Below are positions 1-8,365 of a DNA stretch of 36,519 nt, in pieces. How positions within the stretch are numbered: the first letter of the stretch is position 1; each line of letters opens with the position of its first letter. The DNA lies in the NCBI RefSeq assembly GCF_011074795.1, contig NZ_JAAMPF010000005.1, forward strand, positions 1-36,519, in the 5' to 3' direction. A model generated the notes under the pieces. The model was not told where the DNA came from. It saw nothing but the letters and a program-made list of their open reading frames with translations, and did not search any database. The DNA is from Marinobacter salicampi. GTDB lineage: Bacteria; Pseudomonadota; Gammaproteobacteria; Pseudomonadales; Oleiphilaceae. The position numbers and the translations under genes are program-made.

Positions 1-63
1 TGGGATCGAACCAGTGACCCTCGCCTTGTAAGGGCGATGCTCTCCCAGCTGAGCTAACCACCC
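1..63 (-). tRNA. tRNA-Val (anticodon TAC), 3' end outside window
   Basis: Read on the minus strand the sequence begins GGGTGGTTAGCTCAG, has a D arm with CTGGGAGAG, an anticodon stem TCGCC/GGCGA around the loop CTTACAA (anticodon TAC, valine) and a T arm ending GGTTCGATCCCA. The last bases of the acceptor stem and CCA lie beyond the left edge. A good sigma70 promoter lies about 100 bases upstream. Confidence 0.95.
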
Positions 64-164
64 CACGCTTCATGACCAATCACAAAAAACCATCGTGACC
101 TGTACATGTCTTTCTGGCTACTTCGTCGGTTCCGGCTTTGCCGTCTTGACCAAGTGAGAGGCGC

Positions 165-192
165 ATTTTAAGCATTTGGCCTCCGCTGTCAA
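165..192 (-). promoter_or_regulatory. sigma70 promoter of the tRNA-Val gene
   Basis: On the minus strand TTGACA (192-187), a 16-base spacer and TAAAAT (170-165). The perfect -35 and the GC-rich run just after the -10 (GCGCC) resemble stable-RNA promoters. It leaves a leader of about 95 bases before the mature tRNA. Confidence 0.65.
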
Positions 193-248
193 ATATTTTC
201 CGTGTTTTTTGAGCCCCAGTATTCCAGGCCCTGCAGAACGCTCATTTT

Positions 249-578
249 TCAGTCAGCTTTCGGCCTCTGGGAGGACTTACGGGAGTCTTTCGGAACGGTT
301 TTTGCCTTTGACGCTGCCGCCTTACCCTGACTGGCCTCTTTTGCCTTGGTCTCAAGGGAAATATGCCCTACCCGCTTCTTGCGCTCCTTCGGTAAAGCTT
401 TGTCTGCCAGCGCGCGGTTGAAGTGGTCCAGTTTGGCACGCACCTGGGTCAGCTGCTCATCCGCCACCTGTCTCAACGTCGGAATAATCTCTGTGGTCAG
501 CCGATCAAGATTCCTGTTAATCACATCTTTCAGTCCCATGGCCCCAACCTCGTCATCCATTTCCTGCAGTCTAGTCAT
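249..578 (-). CDS. small conserved-type hypothetical protein with basic tail
   Basis: I do not recognise this protein. It has about 109 residues. The first two thirds are predicted helical and charged (motif DVINRNLDRLTTEIIPTLRQ), and the last ~40 residues are rich in Lys, Ala and Ser, a histone-H1-like disordered tail that could bind nucleic acid or acidic partners. There is no signal peptide or membrane segment. Start choice is uncertain: ATG at 578 is used here, while an in-frame TTG at 596 and ATGs at 560 and 539 are alternatives and none has a strong ribosome site. It reads toward the tRNA-Val gene, and the tRNA promoter lies in the gap between them. Confidence 0.6.
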   Translation of the reverse strand: MTRLQEMDDEVGAMGLKDVINRNLDRLTTEIIPTLRQVADEQLTQVRAKLDHFNRALADKALPKERKKRVGHISLETKAKEASQGKAAASKAKTVPKDSRKSSQRPKAD

Positions 579-646
579 CCCAGGCCAGGCCGACAATTGT
601 GATTCCGCTCACAGTTGGGAATTTTCGGCCAATGCAACTCACACAA

Positions 647-1519
647 TCAGAACGGCCACCAACCGCCACCTTCAGCCGCAGCCCGTGCTTCCCGCTCCCT
701 TTCGAGCTGACGGTAAGCCCGCTCTCGCTCCCGGATTTCGCGATCGGTTTCCAGGCTCACGGTAGGGCCTCCGCCAAATGGCCAGTACCAGGACGCGGGT
801 TCATACTTGCCCTCTTCCCGGAGTCTGGCAATCTCTTCCTCTCGCTCGGTCTCAAGACGCTCTATGTCGCGCTCGTAGTCGTCATCTTCGTTAACCTCCA
901 CAATAGACACCGCAGCATGGTTCGGCGCCAGCAGGTCGCTATTGAGGAACAGCGTACTGACAATCTCATCTTCCTTCATGGCAGTGTCGCGGGTGACCAG
1001 GCGCAAATCATCGGTGGCCAACGGATGGTCCGCCTCCAGGGCGGGGTGAGGCGAGTCGGGGGCCGATACTTCACTGTACCGCAGGTAATAGATCTCACCG
1101 GCTTCAACCTCCAGCGTGGCATCTGCGATCTGACTCAGACTGAAACTGTTCAGCCCTTCAAGTCCGAGCAAAGGACGCCGCATGGCAATGTGCCGCTCGC
1201 CAGGGCTTACCTCGAACCAGGTAAAGCTGTTGTTGCGAATATTGAAGTAGTGATGGTCATCAATATAGACACTGGGTGACTCGATTTCCTCCGCCGCCCA
1301 CTGAGAGTGGGGCCGGTAGAAGTAGATCAAAGCGTTAGTGCCACTGTCCCACTGGTCATTATCGATGTGGACGAAATCCGGCCCCGAGACCGGATGCAGG
1401 AAGGCCCCAGTGCTCTTGCCGATGGACTGGTAAACAGTACAGCCGGTAAAAGCGCTCAGGGCAAGGAACGTGAGGGCAAGTGCGGGAAGCCGGGCAAGCC
1501 TCGGGAGCTTTGTAATCAT
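647..1519 (-). CDS. outer-membrane-type lipoprotein, DUF2846-like
   Basis: 290 residues. An N-terminal hydrophobic stretch ends in the lipobox LSAFTGC (Cys about residue 26), so it is expected to be lipidated and exported. The middle has the pattern GTNALIYFYRPHSQW and VYIDDHHYFNIRNNSFTWFEVSPGERHIAMRR, which resembles the beta-rich DUF2846 lipoproteins. The C-terminal third is highly charged (ERDIERLETEREEEIARLREE), probably a helix, and it ends with a repeated aromatic signature (SWYWPFGG and GWWPF). Function is unknown. It lies just downstream of the coiled-coil gene in the same direction (108-base gap), so they may be cotranscribed. Confidence 0.75.
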   Translation of the reverse strand: MITKLPRLARLPALALTFLALSAFTGCTVYQSIGKSTGAFLHPVSGPDFVHIDNDQWDSGTNALIYFYRPHSQWAAEEIESPSVYIDDHHYFNIRNNSFTWFEVSPGERHIAMRRPLLGLEGLNSFSLSQIADATLEVEAGEIYYLRYSEVSAPDSPHPALEADHPLATDDLRLVTRDTAMKEDEIVSTLFLNSDLLAPNHAAVSIVEVNEDDDYERDIERLETEREEEIARLREEGKYEPASWYWPFGGGPTVSLETDREIRERERAYRQLEREREARAAAEGGGWWPF

Positions 1520-1627
1520 TATTAAACGGTCTCTTCATCGAGGACGAACAGCCGGATAATACCAAGTGACAGCCCCGGGAAATGAGAGCTACCGCAAGGG
1601 ATGGATACAAACCGTTACAGTCAACAG

Positions 1628-2650
1628 CTACTGCTGCAGCTGTTCTACCTGTCCGGACAGCCTGATCAGCCGGGAGGTTAGTTGGGCCCGGGCAGAATCA
1701 ATGGCTTCTATGGCGCCTTCGACATTGTCCAGCCGGGCCTGCAGTTGGCGTAACTGGGACTGGCTATCCTGGACATCCGATATGGTCTGCTCAAGCCTCA
1801 GCACGCGACTTTCGAGTCCGCTTGCCGCCAATGACTGCTCCCGCTTGAATCGGGTCAGGGCCTGCTCTACCTCGCCCTCAACCGCTTCCACCTCGCCAGC
1901 AAGGCCCGCCAGGGATTCGGCAAGCTCTTTATCCCGCCCTGCCAAGGCTGCAAACCGGTCCTGCTGGTCGGATACGGTTTCCGCCAGCTCAGCCCGCTGC
2001 TGCTTTTCCTGGTCCAATGCCTCGGTGACGGCTGCCAGTTGCTCCGTCTGATCTGAGGTCTGTTTACGAATCGCTTCCAGAGCGCTGCCCTGATTTTCAA
2101 GCTCGCTACCCTGTTCTTCCAGTTGGCTGCCCACTTCCTCCAACTGAGGCCGGTTTTTCTCGTAGGCGATCACCCAGAGCTTGCGAATCTCGCTATTGGC
2201 TTCCTTCAGTTGCTGGTCTTGTTTCTCCAGTCGCTGCTCTAGGGTAGAGCCACGATTCTCCAGGTTCTCTCCCGTTTCGCTCAGGTCGCCTTCAAACCGC
2301 GCCAGCGCCAGTTTGCTCTGCCGAACCCAGTAATCGGCTTCCTCCAACTGCTCTGCCATGGCTTGCAGGCGCTGCTGTTGCTGAAACCACGCCACCGAGG
2401 CCACCACAGCCAGCACCACTACAACCGCCCAGACCAGCCTGGAGCCCCTGCGTGCCTTTGGTGGGGGCGTTCCCCCTGCCCCGCCACCCGAAGCCCCGGC
2501 AGAACCGGCACGTTTACCGCCGCCACCGCCAGTCGCGCCGGGACCAGGCTGCTGAACCGGACGCTCAGGTGTTTTGGCACCCGCTGCCGCCCGGGCTGGC
2601 TTGCGTGGTTCTGCTCTGAGCTCGTCATCGTCGGGACGGATTGGTTCCAT
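1628..2650 (-). CDS. single-pass membrane protein with long coiled coil
   Basis: 340 residues, not assigned to a named family. The N-terminal ~75 residues are Pro/Gly/Ala/Arg-rich and probably disordered in the cytoplasm (includes GGGGGKRAGSAGASGGGAGG). One membrane helix follows at about 76-93 (LVWAVVVVLAVVASVAW). The remaining ~245 residues are heptad-like, Gln/Glu/Leu-rich coiled coil with internal near-repeats (SQLEEQGSELENQGSALE). Topology suggests the coiled coil is periplasmic. The start ATG at 2650 is preceded by AGAGGCACC. It is divergent from purE. A scaffold or envelope-spanning role is possible but unsupported. Confidence 0.7.
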   Translation of the reverse strand: MEPIRPDDDELRAEPRKPARAAAGAKTPERPVQQPGPGATGGGGGKRAGSAGASGGGAGGTPPPKARRGSRLVWAVVVVLAVVASVAWFQQQQRLQAMAEQLEEADYWVRQSKLALARFEGDLSETGENLENRGSTLEQRLEKQDQQLKEANSEIRKLWVIAYEKNRPQLEEVGSQLEEQGSELENQGSALEAIRKQTSDQTEQLAAVTEALDQEKQQRAELAETVSDQQDRFAALAGRDKELAESLAGLAGEVEAVEGEVEQALTRFKREQSLAASGLESRVLRLEQTISDVQDSQSQLRQLQARLDNVEGAIEAIDSARAQLTSRLIRLSGQVEQLQQ

Positions 2651-2873
2651 AGGTGCCTCTGGGTTAAATCAAGGGAATCTTTGAGAAACAGATAATACCG
2701 GCTCTGCCCTAGGCCACCAAATCGGCGTAGGCTTTAGCTGTCGTTCCCGCTGAAGACGCACAGACCAGACGATGACTTTCGGCGTCTGTCAGCGCCAGGC
2801 TAATGCCATTTGCATGGTTCTCAGCCAATCCATACAATGGCCGGCTTTCCTCCAGACGCTCAGGACGTTGCTT

Positions 2874-3365
2874 ATGCAGCCGCTTGTTGGCCTTATCATG
2901 GGTTCCAAATCGGACTGGCCGACCATGGAACACGCCGCCGAGATGCTTGACAGGCTCGGGGTGAGCTACGAAACCCGCGTGGTCTCGGCTCACCGGACAC
3001 CGGACCTTCTGTTCGACTACGCCAAGACAGCAGCCGACCGGGGCCTGAAGGTGATCATTGCCGGCGCAGGCGGGGCGGCGCATCTGCCCGGTATGGTAGC
3101 GTCCCAGACCTCGTTGCCGGTGTTGGGCGTGCCGGTGCAGTCCAAGGCCCTCAACGGCCTGGACTCCCTTCTATCGATCGCCCAGATGCCCGGTGGCATA
3201 GCTGTCGGGACCCTGGCCATTGGTCGGGCCGGCGCCACCAATGCAGGTTTGCTGGCGGCCCAGATCATCGGCACGTCCGATCTGACCGTGCGCCAGGCGG
3301 TTGATGATTTTCGGGCTTCCCAGACCCAGAACGTGCTGGACAATCCGGACCCGAGAGAAGCCTGA
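2874..3365 (+). CDS. purE: N5-carboxyaminoimidazole ribonucleotide mutase PurE
   Basis: 163 residues, normal for class I PurE. It moves the carboxyl group of N5-CAIR to C4 to give CAIR in cytosolic purine synthesis. The phosphate/substrate loop GSKSDWPTM is at residues 10-18, the AHRTP motif near 46, and [10 protein letters not shown] and [11 protein letters not shown] follow in the usual order. The frame stays open upstream to 2772, but family length and the usual short N-terminus place the start at the ATG at 2874, after a weak AGGA. purK follows 74 bases downstream, so the two are an operon. The stop codon lies inside three tandem 12-bp repeats (3356-3391). Confidence 0.95.
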   Translation: MQPLVGLIMGSKSDWPTMEHAAEMLDRLGVSYETRVVSAHRTPDLLFDYAKTAADRGLKVIIAGAGGAAHLPGMVASQTSLPVLGVPVQSKALNGLDSLLSIAQMPGGIAVGTLAIGRAGATNAGLLAAQIIGTSDLTVRQAVDDFRASQTQNVLDNPDPREA

Positions 3366-3391
3366 AGAGAGGCCTGAAAAGAGGCCTGAAC
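3356..3391 (+). repeat. three tandem 12-bp repeats over the purE stop codon
   Basis: Units 3356-3367, 3368-3379 and 3380-3391 read AGAAGCCTGAAG, AGAGGCCTGAAA and AGAGGCCTGAAC. The purE TGA stop (3363-3365) sits in the first unit. Copies differ by one to three bases. Confidence 0.8.
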
Positions 3392-3439
3392 GTTCAGCCG
3401 GACAAGCTCTTCACCAACATACTTCATTAGGAGCGCGCC

Positions 3440-4555
3440 ATGAGAATTGGTGTTCTGGGTGCCGGACAGTTAGGCCGTATGCTGGCGCTGGCGGGCTACC
3501 CCCTGGCTAATACCTTTGTATTCTACGATTTGTCGGGGAACCCCAGCGTCGGGCTCGGGGAAGTCATCATCGACCGGGACGGCGAATACCTTGACGATTT
3601 CCTGTCGCGGGTCGACCGCATCACCTATGAGTTCGAACACCTGCCGGTGGACGTGGCCAACAGGATGGCCGCTGTAAAGCCCGTTCATCCAACGCCACGG
3701 TCTCTGGAAATCTGTCAGAACCGGGAAGCGGAAAAAACCCTGTTTGGCGAACTGGGCATCCCTACTCCGCAATGGCGTATTGCCGAAAGCGCTGCAGACC
3801 TTGAAGCCGTTGCCAGGGAGCTCGGCTGCCCGGTGGTTGCAAAATCCAATACCGAGGGTTATGACGGCAAGGGGCAGGCGGTACTAAAGTCACCGGAAGA
3901 AGCCGTGCGAGCCTGGGCCGCGATTGGCCACCCGAGGCTGATGGTCGAGAAATTTGTCGAGTTCAGCCGGGAGGTTTCGGTTATTGCGGTCCGCGGCGAA
4001 GATGGCGACGTCGCCATTTACCCCATGGCAGAGAACGTCCATGAGGCGGGCATCCTGAGATACTCCGTCGCCCCCGCTCCTGGTCTGGCACAGGACGTAA
4101 GAGAAGATGCCGAGCGTTATATCCGAACCATCATGAATGAACTTGGCTATGTCGGCGTACTGGCACTGGAGCTGTTCGAAACGGCCTCAGGCCTGGTGGC
4201 CAACGAAATGGCTCCAAGAGTCCACAATTCCGGTCACTGGACAATTGAAGGGGCTGCCACCAGCCAGTTCGAAAACCACATCCGTGCGATCAGCGGCCAG
4301 CCTCTGGGCGACGTGAGTCCGCGAGGCGTGAGCTGCATGGTGAACATCATCGGTGAACACGGGGATCTGCGGCGCATTCTTGAGCTTCCCTATGCCCATG
4401 TCCACCTGTACGACAAAGCTGAACGACCCGGACGCAAGCTGGGCCACATCAATGTGCTGGCGGACGACTATCAGGAACTGGTTTGGCGGGTCCGGAACTG
4501 CGCGAGCTTTCTGCCGGGCGCCCCGACCTTCAGCTGTTCATTGAATCGGGGTTGA
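3440..4555 (+). CDS. purK: N5-carboxyaminoimidazole ribonucleotide synthase PurK
   Basis: 371 residues. An ATP-grasp enzyme that carboxylates AIR with bicarbonate and ATP to N5-CAIR, the substrate of PurE. The N-terminus MRIGVLGAGQLGRMLALAG is the typical PurK nucleotide-fold start, YEFEHLP is at ~54-60, and the ATP-grasp core shows KSNTEGYDGKGQAV, the VEKFVEFSREVSVI strand and NEMAPRVHNSGHWT with metal- and substrate-binding residues. LGHINVLADD near the end is typical. The start has GGAG nine bases upstream. The last ten residues (PTFSCSLNRG) are less conserved, but length is normal and I see no frameshift. Confidence 0.95.
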   Translation: MRIGVLGAGQLGRMLALAGYPLANTFVFYDLSGNPSVGLGEVIIDRDGEYLDDFLSRVDRITYEFEHLPVDVANRMAAVKPVHPTPRSLEICQNREAEKTLFGELGIPTPQWRIAESAADLEAVARELGCPVVAKSNTEGYDGKGQAVLKSPEEAVRAWAAIGHPRLMVEKFVEFSREVSVIAVRGEDGDVAIYPMAENVHEAGILRYSVAPAPGLAQDVREDAERYIRTIMNELGYVGVLALELFETASGLVANEMAPRVHNSGHWTIEGAATSQFENHIRAISGQPLGDVSPRGVSCMVNIIGEHGDLRRILELPYAHVHLYDKAERPGRKLGHINVLADDYQELVWRVRNCASFLPGAPTFSCSLNRG

Positions 4556-4785
4556 AAAATCGCAGGCACGCCCTGATCTTAAAGGGGCGCGCATGAACAA
4601 GAATTTCATCGCCCGAATTACAGAACCAATAGCTGCAATATAATCTTCCAATGGCGCACCCCTTCGTAACGGGATGTAACGGCGCGCTGTTTGGGCTATT
4701 GTTTAACAGATAAGAGTCAATCCACGAATCACGGACGGCCTCTGGCTTGAACGTGGTCTAATGAGAGAACAGGGAGAACGACCTC

Positions 4786-5364
4786 ATGGCATTTGAACTT
4801 CCCGCACTACCGTATGAAAAGAACGCTCTTGAGCCGCACATTTCGGCAGAAACCCTTGAGTATCACTACGGCAAGCACCACAACACCTATGTGACCAAGC
4901 TGAACGGGCTGATCGAGGGCACTGACGATGCCAACAAGTCCCTGGAAGAGATCATCAAGAGCTCCAGCGGCCCACTGTTTAACAATTCGGCCCAGGTCTG
5001 GAATCATACCTTCTACTGGAATTGCATGAGCCCCAACGGCGGTGGCGAGCCTACCGGCGCCGCAGCAGAAGCCATCAACAAGGCTTTTGGCTCCTTTGAA
5101 GACTTCAAGAAAGAGTTCAACGACAAGGCCGCCGGCAACTTCGGCTCGGGCTGGACCTGGCTGGTCAAGAAGCAGGACGGCAGCGTGGCAATCGTTAACA
5201 CCAGCAACGCTGAAACGCCTCTCACAAGTCAGGACAAGCCGGTCCTGACCGCCGATGTATGGGAGCATGCTTACTACATCGACTATCGCAACTCCCGCCC
5301 CAACTATCTGGAAGCCTTCTGGAAAGTGGTTAACTGGGACTTTGTAAACCAGAATCTGGCCTGA
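4786..5364 (+). CDS. sodB: iron superoxide dismutase SodB
   Basis: 192 residues, full length for Fe/Mn superoxide dismutases; cytosolic, converts superoxide to hydrogen peroxide and oxygen. Metal ligands are all visible: His27 (EYHYGKHH), His74 (QVWNHTFYW), Asp157 and His161 ([11 protein letters not shown]). The iron-type signature [13 protein letters not shown] with Gln70 near the metal site (NNSAQVWNH) supports Fe rather than Mn. The start ATG at 4786 has AGGGAGAA upstream. It is monocistronic: an AT-rich 230-base gap lies before it and a strong intrinsic terminator directly after. Confidence 0.97.
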   Translation: MAFELPALPYEKNALEPHISAETLEYHYGKHHNTYVTKLNGLIEGTDDANKSLEEIIKSSSGPLFNNSAQVWNHTFYWNCMSPNGGGEPTGAAAEAINKAFGSFEDFKKEFNDKAAGNFGSGWTWLVKKQDGSVAIVNTSNAETPLTSQDKPVLTADVWEHAYYIDYRNSRPNYLEAFWKVVNWDFVNQNLA

Positions 5365-5397
5365 TCACACGGGGTTTCACGACCCTAGGCCAGCTAG

Positions 5398-5426
5398 AAA
5401 GCGCCCGCTCTGCGGGCGCTTTTATT
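5398..5426 (+). terminator. intrinsic terminator after sodB
   Basis: GCGCCCGC (5401-5408), loop TCT, GCGGGCGC (5412-5419), flanked by AAA/TTT that extend the stem and followed by TTTTATTTT. The flanking A run means it may also work on the other strand. Confidence 0.9.
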
Positions 5427-5638
5427 TTGTACCCCCGCATCAGCTTCCCCGGATACGTGATGAAACACGTCGGCCACTCCGTGGCTACATAAAGAAACGG
5501 TGCGTTGGCCCGATTTCTGAAAAGATGGTGTCTGAATCAATAACCGTAGGCCAAGCCAACCATACTGCTGAACGGGAAAGGCCATCGCTTTCTGTTCCGG
5601 GCTATCAGTGTCATGCCAACCATAAGAATCGGGGCCTA

Positions 5639-7699
5639 ATGAAGACACCCTTCGAGCTGGAACATCGCCTGGGCTACCGCATCCTGCGCTGGGTGCTCTC
5701 CGTAGCCCTGGTATCGGGCATCCTACTGAGTACCATGCAAATCATCCTGGACGCCCAACGTGTATCCGATTCTCTCGACCGGCAGGGCAGCCAGACCCTT
5801 GCCCTCGTGCGGGACGCTGCCACCCAGGCCGTCTTCAGCATTGACAGAGAACTGGGCCAACAGGTGGTGGACGGCCTGTTTCAGCAACAGGCGGTGAGTC
5901 TCGCCCGGATCGCCCACCCCGACGGCGAAGTTCTTGCTGAAAACCATCGACCACTGAAACCCGCTGCCTTCCGCCCGGTTACCGACTCCATCTTCAAGGC
6001 CGAGCGCAGCTATGAAATAGGCCTTACCCGCCGGAAAAATTCCGACCTGGTCTACGGTGTCCTGAGCATCCACTACGACACAGCGCCGACAGCCGAAAGC
6101 TGGCTGGAGCGTTCCACCCTGACCTTTGCCTCTGGCATTGCCCGCGCGGTCATACTCGGGCTGGTGCTTTATCTGGTGTACCACTTCCTGCTTACACGAC
6201 CCCTTCTTCGCATTATTGACTCGCTTACCCAGGTTAACCCGGACCGTCCTGACGACCGCTTGCTGGAAGTTCCCGACAGCCATCGCCAGGATGAGCTGGG
6301 TCTTTGCGTCAATGCGACCAATAACCTTCTGGTGGCCATTGCCGAGAACCAGAAAAAGCACCGGGAAGCAGAAGACCGGGTTGTGCGCCTTTCCCGCCAC
6401 GACAATCTGACCGGACTGCCGAGCCGGGAAACCTTTCTGGGTATGCTCGCCGGTGCCATCGAGGAGAGCCGCAGGGCCAACCAGATGCTGTCGGTATTCT
6501 GCTGTGGCATCGACGATTTCAAGAGCGTCAACGAACAGTACGGCTTTCATGCCGGTGACCTCGTCCTGCAGGTTGTGGCGGAACGCCTGGCCAACGAACA
6601 TGGCGATATCAACCTATTGTGCGGACGCCTTGGTTCAGACCAGTTTGTCGTACTGGAGCAGCACCTGAAGGATGACTACCAGGCAGTAGCAACGGCGGAG
6701 TGGCTATTAGAGAGCATCAGCCGCCCGGTTGATATCGAAGGCCATGAAGTAAGCGTTTCCGCCACCGTGGGCATCGCCCTCTTCCCGGCGGACTCCATTC
6801 ATGCGGACCAGCTATTGCAGCGTGCCGAACAGACCATGACCCTGGCCAAAAACTCCGGACGAAATCACTTCCAGTACTTCGTTGCAAGCCTCGACCGTGA
6901 AATCCGCGAACGCAAGAAACTGGAAAAGGACCTCTCCATTGCCCTCACCGGAGGTCAGTTTCATCTGGTGTACCAACCCCAGGTGAACCTGGAGAGTCGT
7001 CGCATAATCGGGGCCGAAGCCCTGATCCGCTGGACGCATCCCGAGCGGGGCATGGTTTCGCCGGACGAGTTCATACCTCTCGCCGAACTTAATGGCACCA
7101 TTGTGGAAATCGGCGAGTGGGTGCTGGATCAGGCATGCTGGCAGGCGGCACTATGGGCGCGCAAGGGCACGCCAATCCGCATTGCGGTTAACCTTTCCGC
7201 GGTCCAGCTCAAGCAGAACGACATAGTCGAGACCGTACTCAAAACGCTTCGCCGGCACTCGATACCGCCTGGTCGCCTGGAACTGGAAGTCACCGAAACC
7301 AGCTTCATGGAAAACCTGGAGGATGCCGTCGATAAACTGAAGCAGCTTCGCAAGGAAGGCATCAATATAGCCGTGGACGATTTCGGTACCGGCTACTCAT
7401 CGCTCACTTACCTGAAACGTATGCCGGTCCAGCACCTGAAAATCGACAAGCAGTTCATCCAGGACCTGCTGGTGAACGAAGATGACACCCGTATCGCAAA
7501 CACGATTATTGATCTCGGCAAAAGTCTTAATCTTTCCGTTATTGCCGAGGGCGTGGAAACCGAGGAGCAGGAGTACTACCTGAAGCAGAGAGGCTGCCAG
7601 CTGGCCCAGGGTTACTTCTTCAGTCGCCCTCTGCTGCCTGAAGATTTTGAGAAATTTGTGGTGAGCTTCCATACCAGGCTCGCCGAAGACAATGTCTGA
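5639..7699 (+). CDS. membrane GGDEF-EAL protein, probable c-di-GMP phosphodiesterase
   Basis: About 686 residues from the ATG at 5639; the frame is open to 5525 but those residues look non-coding. Membrane helix 1 is at ~17-37 (VLSVALVSGILLSTMQII), a periplasmic sensor region follows to ~160, then helix 2 at ~165-185 and a HAMP-like segment with DELGLCVNATNNLL. The GGDEF domain starts at RLSRHDNLTGLPSRETF; its active motif is LGSDQF instead of GGDEF, so cyclase activity is unlikely. The EAL domain has the key motifs: EALIRW (~459), EVTETSF, DDFGTGYSS (~580), LKIDKQF, IAEGVET and AQGYFFSRP. I expect c-di-GMP hydrolysis at the inner membrane, perhaps tuned by the degenerate GGDEF domain. Confidence 0.9.
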   Translation: MKTPFELEHRLGYRILRWVLSVALVSGILLSTMQIILDAQRVSDSLDRQGSQTLALVRDAATQAVFSIDRELGQQVVDGLFQQQAVSLARIAHPDGEVLAENHRPLKPAAFRPVTDSIFKAERSYEIGLTRRKNSDLVYGVLSIHYDTAPTAESWLERSTLTFASGIARAVILGLVLYLVYHFLLTRPLLRIIDSLTQVNPDRPDDRLLEVPDSHRQDELGLCVNATNNLLVAIAENQKKHREAEDRVVRLSRHDNLTGLPSRETFLGMLAGAIEESRRANQMLSVFCCGIDDFKSVNEQYGFHAGDLVLQVVAERLANEHGDINLLCGRLGSDQFVVLEQHLKDDYQAVATAEWLLESISRPVDIEGHEVSVSATVGIALFPADSIHADQLLQRAEQTMTLAKNSGRNHFQYFVASLDREIRERKKLEKDLSIALTGGQFHLVYQPQVNLESRRIIGAEALIRWTHPERGMVSPDEFIPLAELNGTIVEIGEWVLDQACWQAALWARKGTPIRIAVNLSAVQLKQNDIVETVLKTLRRHSIPPGRLELEVTETSFMENLEDAVDKLKQLRKEGINIAVDDFGTGYSSLTYLKRMPVQHLKIDKQFIQDLLVNEDDTRIANTIIDLGKSLNLSVIAEGVETEEQEYYLKQRGCQLAQGYFFSRPLLPEDFEKFVVSFHTRLAEDNV

Positions 7700-7766
7700 G
7701 CCCGGGTTGCTGACGGAGCCGGCATTACCCAACCAATAGCCTACCCGTATACGGCAAGGAGTCTGC

Positions 7767-8354
7767 ATGGAAACTACCCTGATTGGCCTGGCCGTCATTG
7801 GCGCTGCAGTAATTTACCTGGTCTACGTTTATAACCGGCTGGTCGCGCTGCGAAACCAGTTCAGGAACGGCTTTGCCCAAATCGATGTCCAGCTGCAGCG
7901 GCGCCACGACCTTATTCCCAACCTGGTAGAGTCCGCCAAGGCGTATATGGAGCACGAGCGTACAACGCTGACCCAGGTGATGGAGGCTCGCAATAACGCC
8001 GTAAGCGCCCAGAAGGACGCCGCCCGCGATCCGGCCGACGGCGGCAGGATCCAGAAGCTCGGCAGTGCCGAGAACCTGCTCACCAAAGCCCTCGCCAATT
8101 TCTATGCGGTGTCCGAAAACTACCCGGAGCTCAAGGCCAGCGAGACGGTCCAGCAGTTAATGGAAGAGCTTTCCAGCACTGAAAACCGGGTCGCCTTCGC
8201 ACGCCAGTCCTACAACGACACGGTCATGACCTACAATACCTATCGGGAACAGTTTCCCCACAACCTTGTTGCCGGCTTTACCGCCTTCAAACCCTCGTCA
8301 CAGCTTGAGCTTGAGTCTGCCGAAGCACGCCAGGCACCCAAGGTGGCCTTCTAG
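7767..8354 (+). CDS. lemA: LemA family protein
   Basis: 195 residues, normal LemA length. An N-terminal membrane helix (residues ~4-22, LIGLAVIGAAVIYLVYVY) is followed by the family hallmark YNRLVALRNQFRNGFAQIDVQLQRRHDLIPNLVE and a helical bundle with FYAVSENYPELKAS and ENRVAFARQSYND. AAGGAG precedes the start. The gene is 11 bases upstream of an M48 protease gene. LemA genes commonly sit beside HtpX-type proteases, so a shared envelope role is likely although the LemA biochemical function is unknown. Confidence 0.92.
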   Translation: METTLIGLAVIGAAVIYLVYVYNRLVALRNQFRNGFAQIDVQLQRRHDLIPNLVESAKAYMEHERTTLTQVMEARNNAVSAQKDAARDPADGGRIQKLGSAENLLTKALANFYAVSENYPELKASETVQQLMEELSSTENRVAFARQSYNDTVMTYNTYREQFPHNLVAGFTAFKPSSQLELESAEARQAPKVAF

Positions 8355-8365
8355 GCGCCCCGGCC

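Noticed and set aside
4353..4555. Possible frameshift at the purK C-terminus
   Set aside because: The last residues are unusual, but length is normal and the alternative frame does not restore a recognisable PurK end.
4593..4643. 16-codon ORF between purK and sodB
   Set aside because: Too short to judge, with no supporting structure or conservation visible.
5723..6601. 292-codon open frame on the minus strand
   Set aside because: Antisense to the GGDEF-EAL gene, which has clear domains and codon use.
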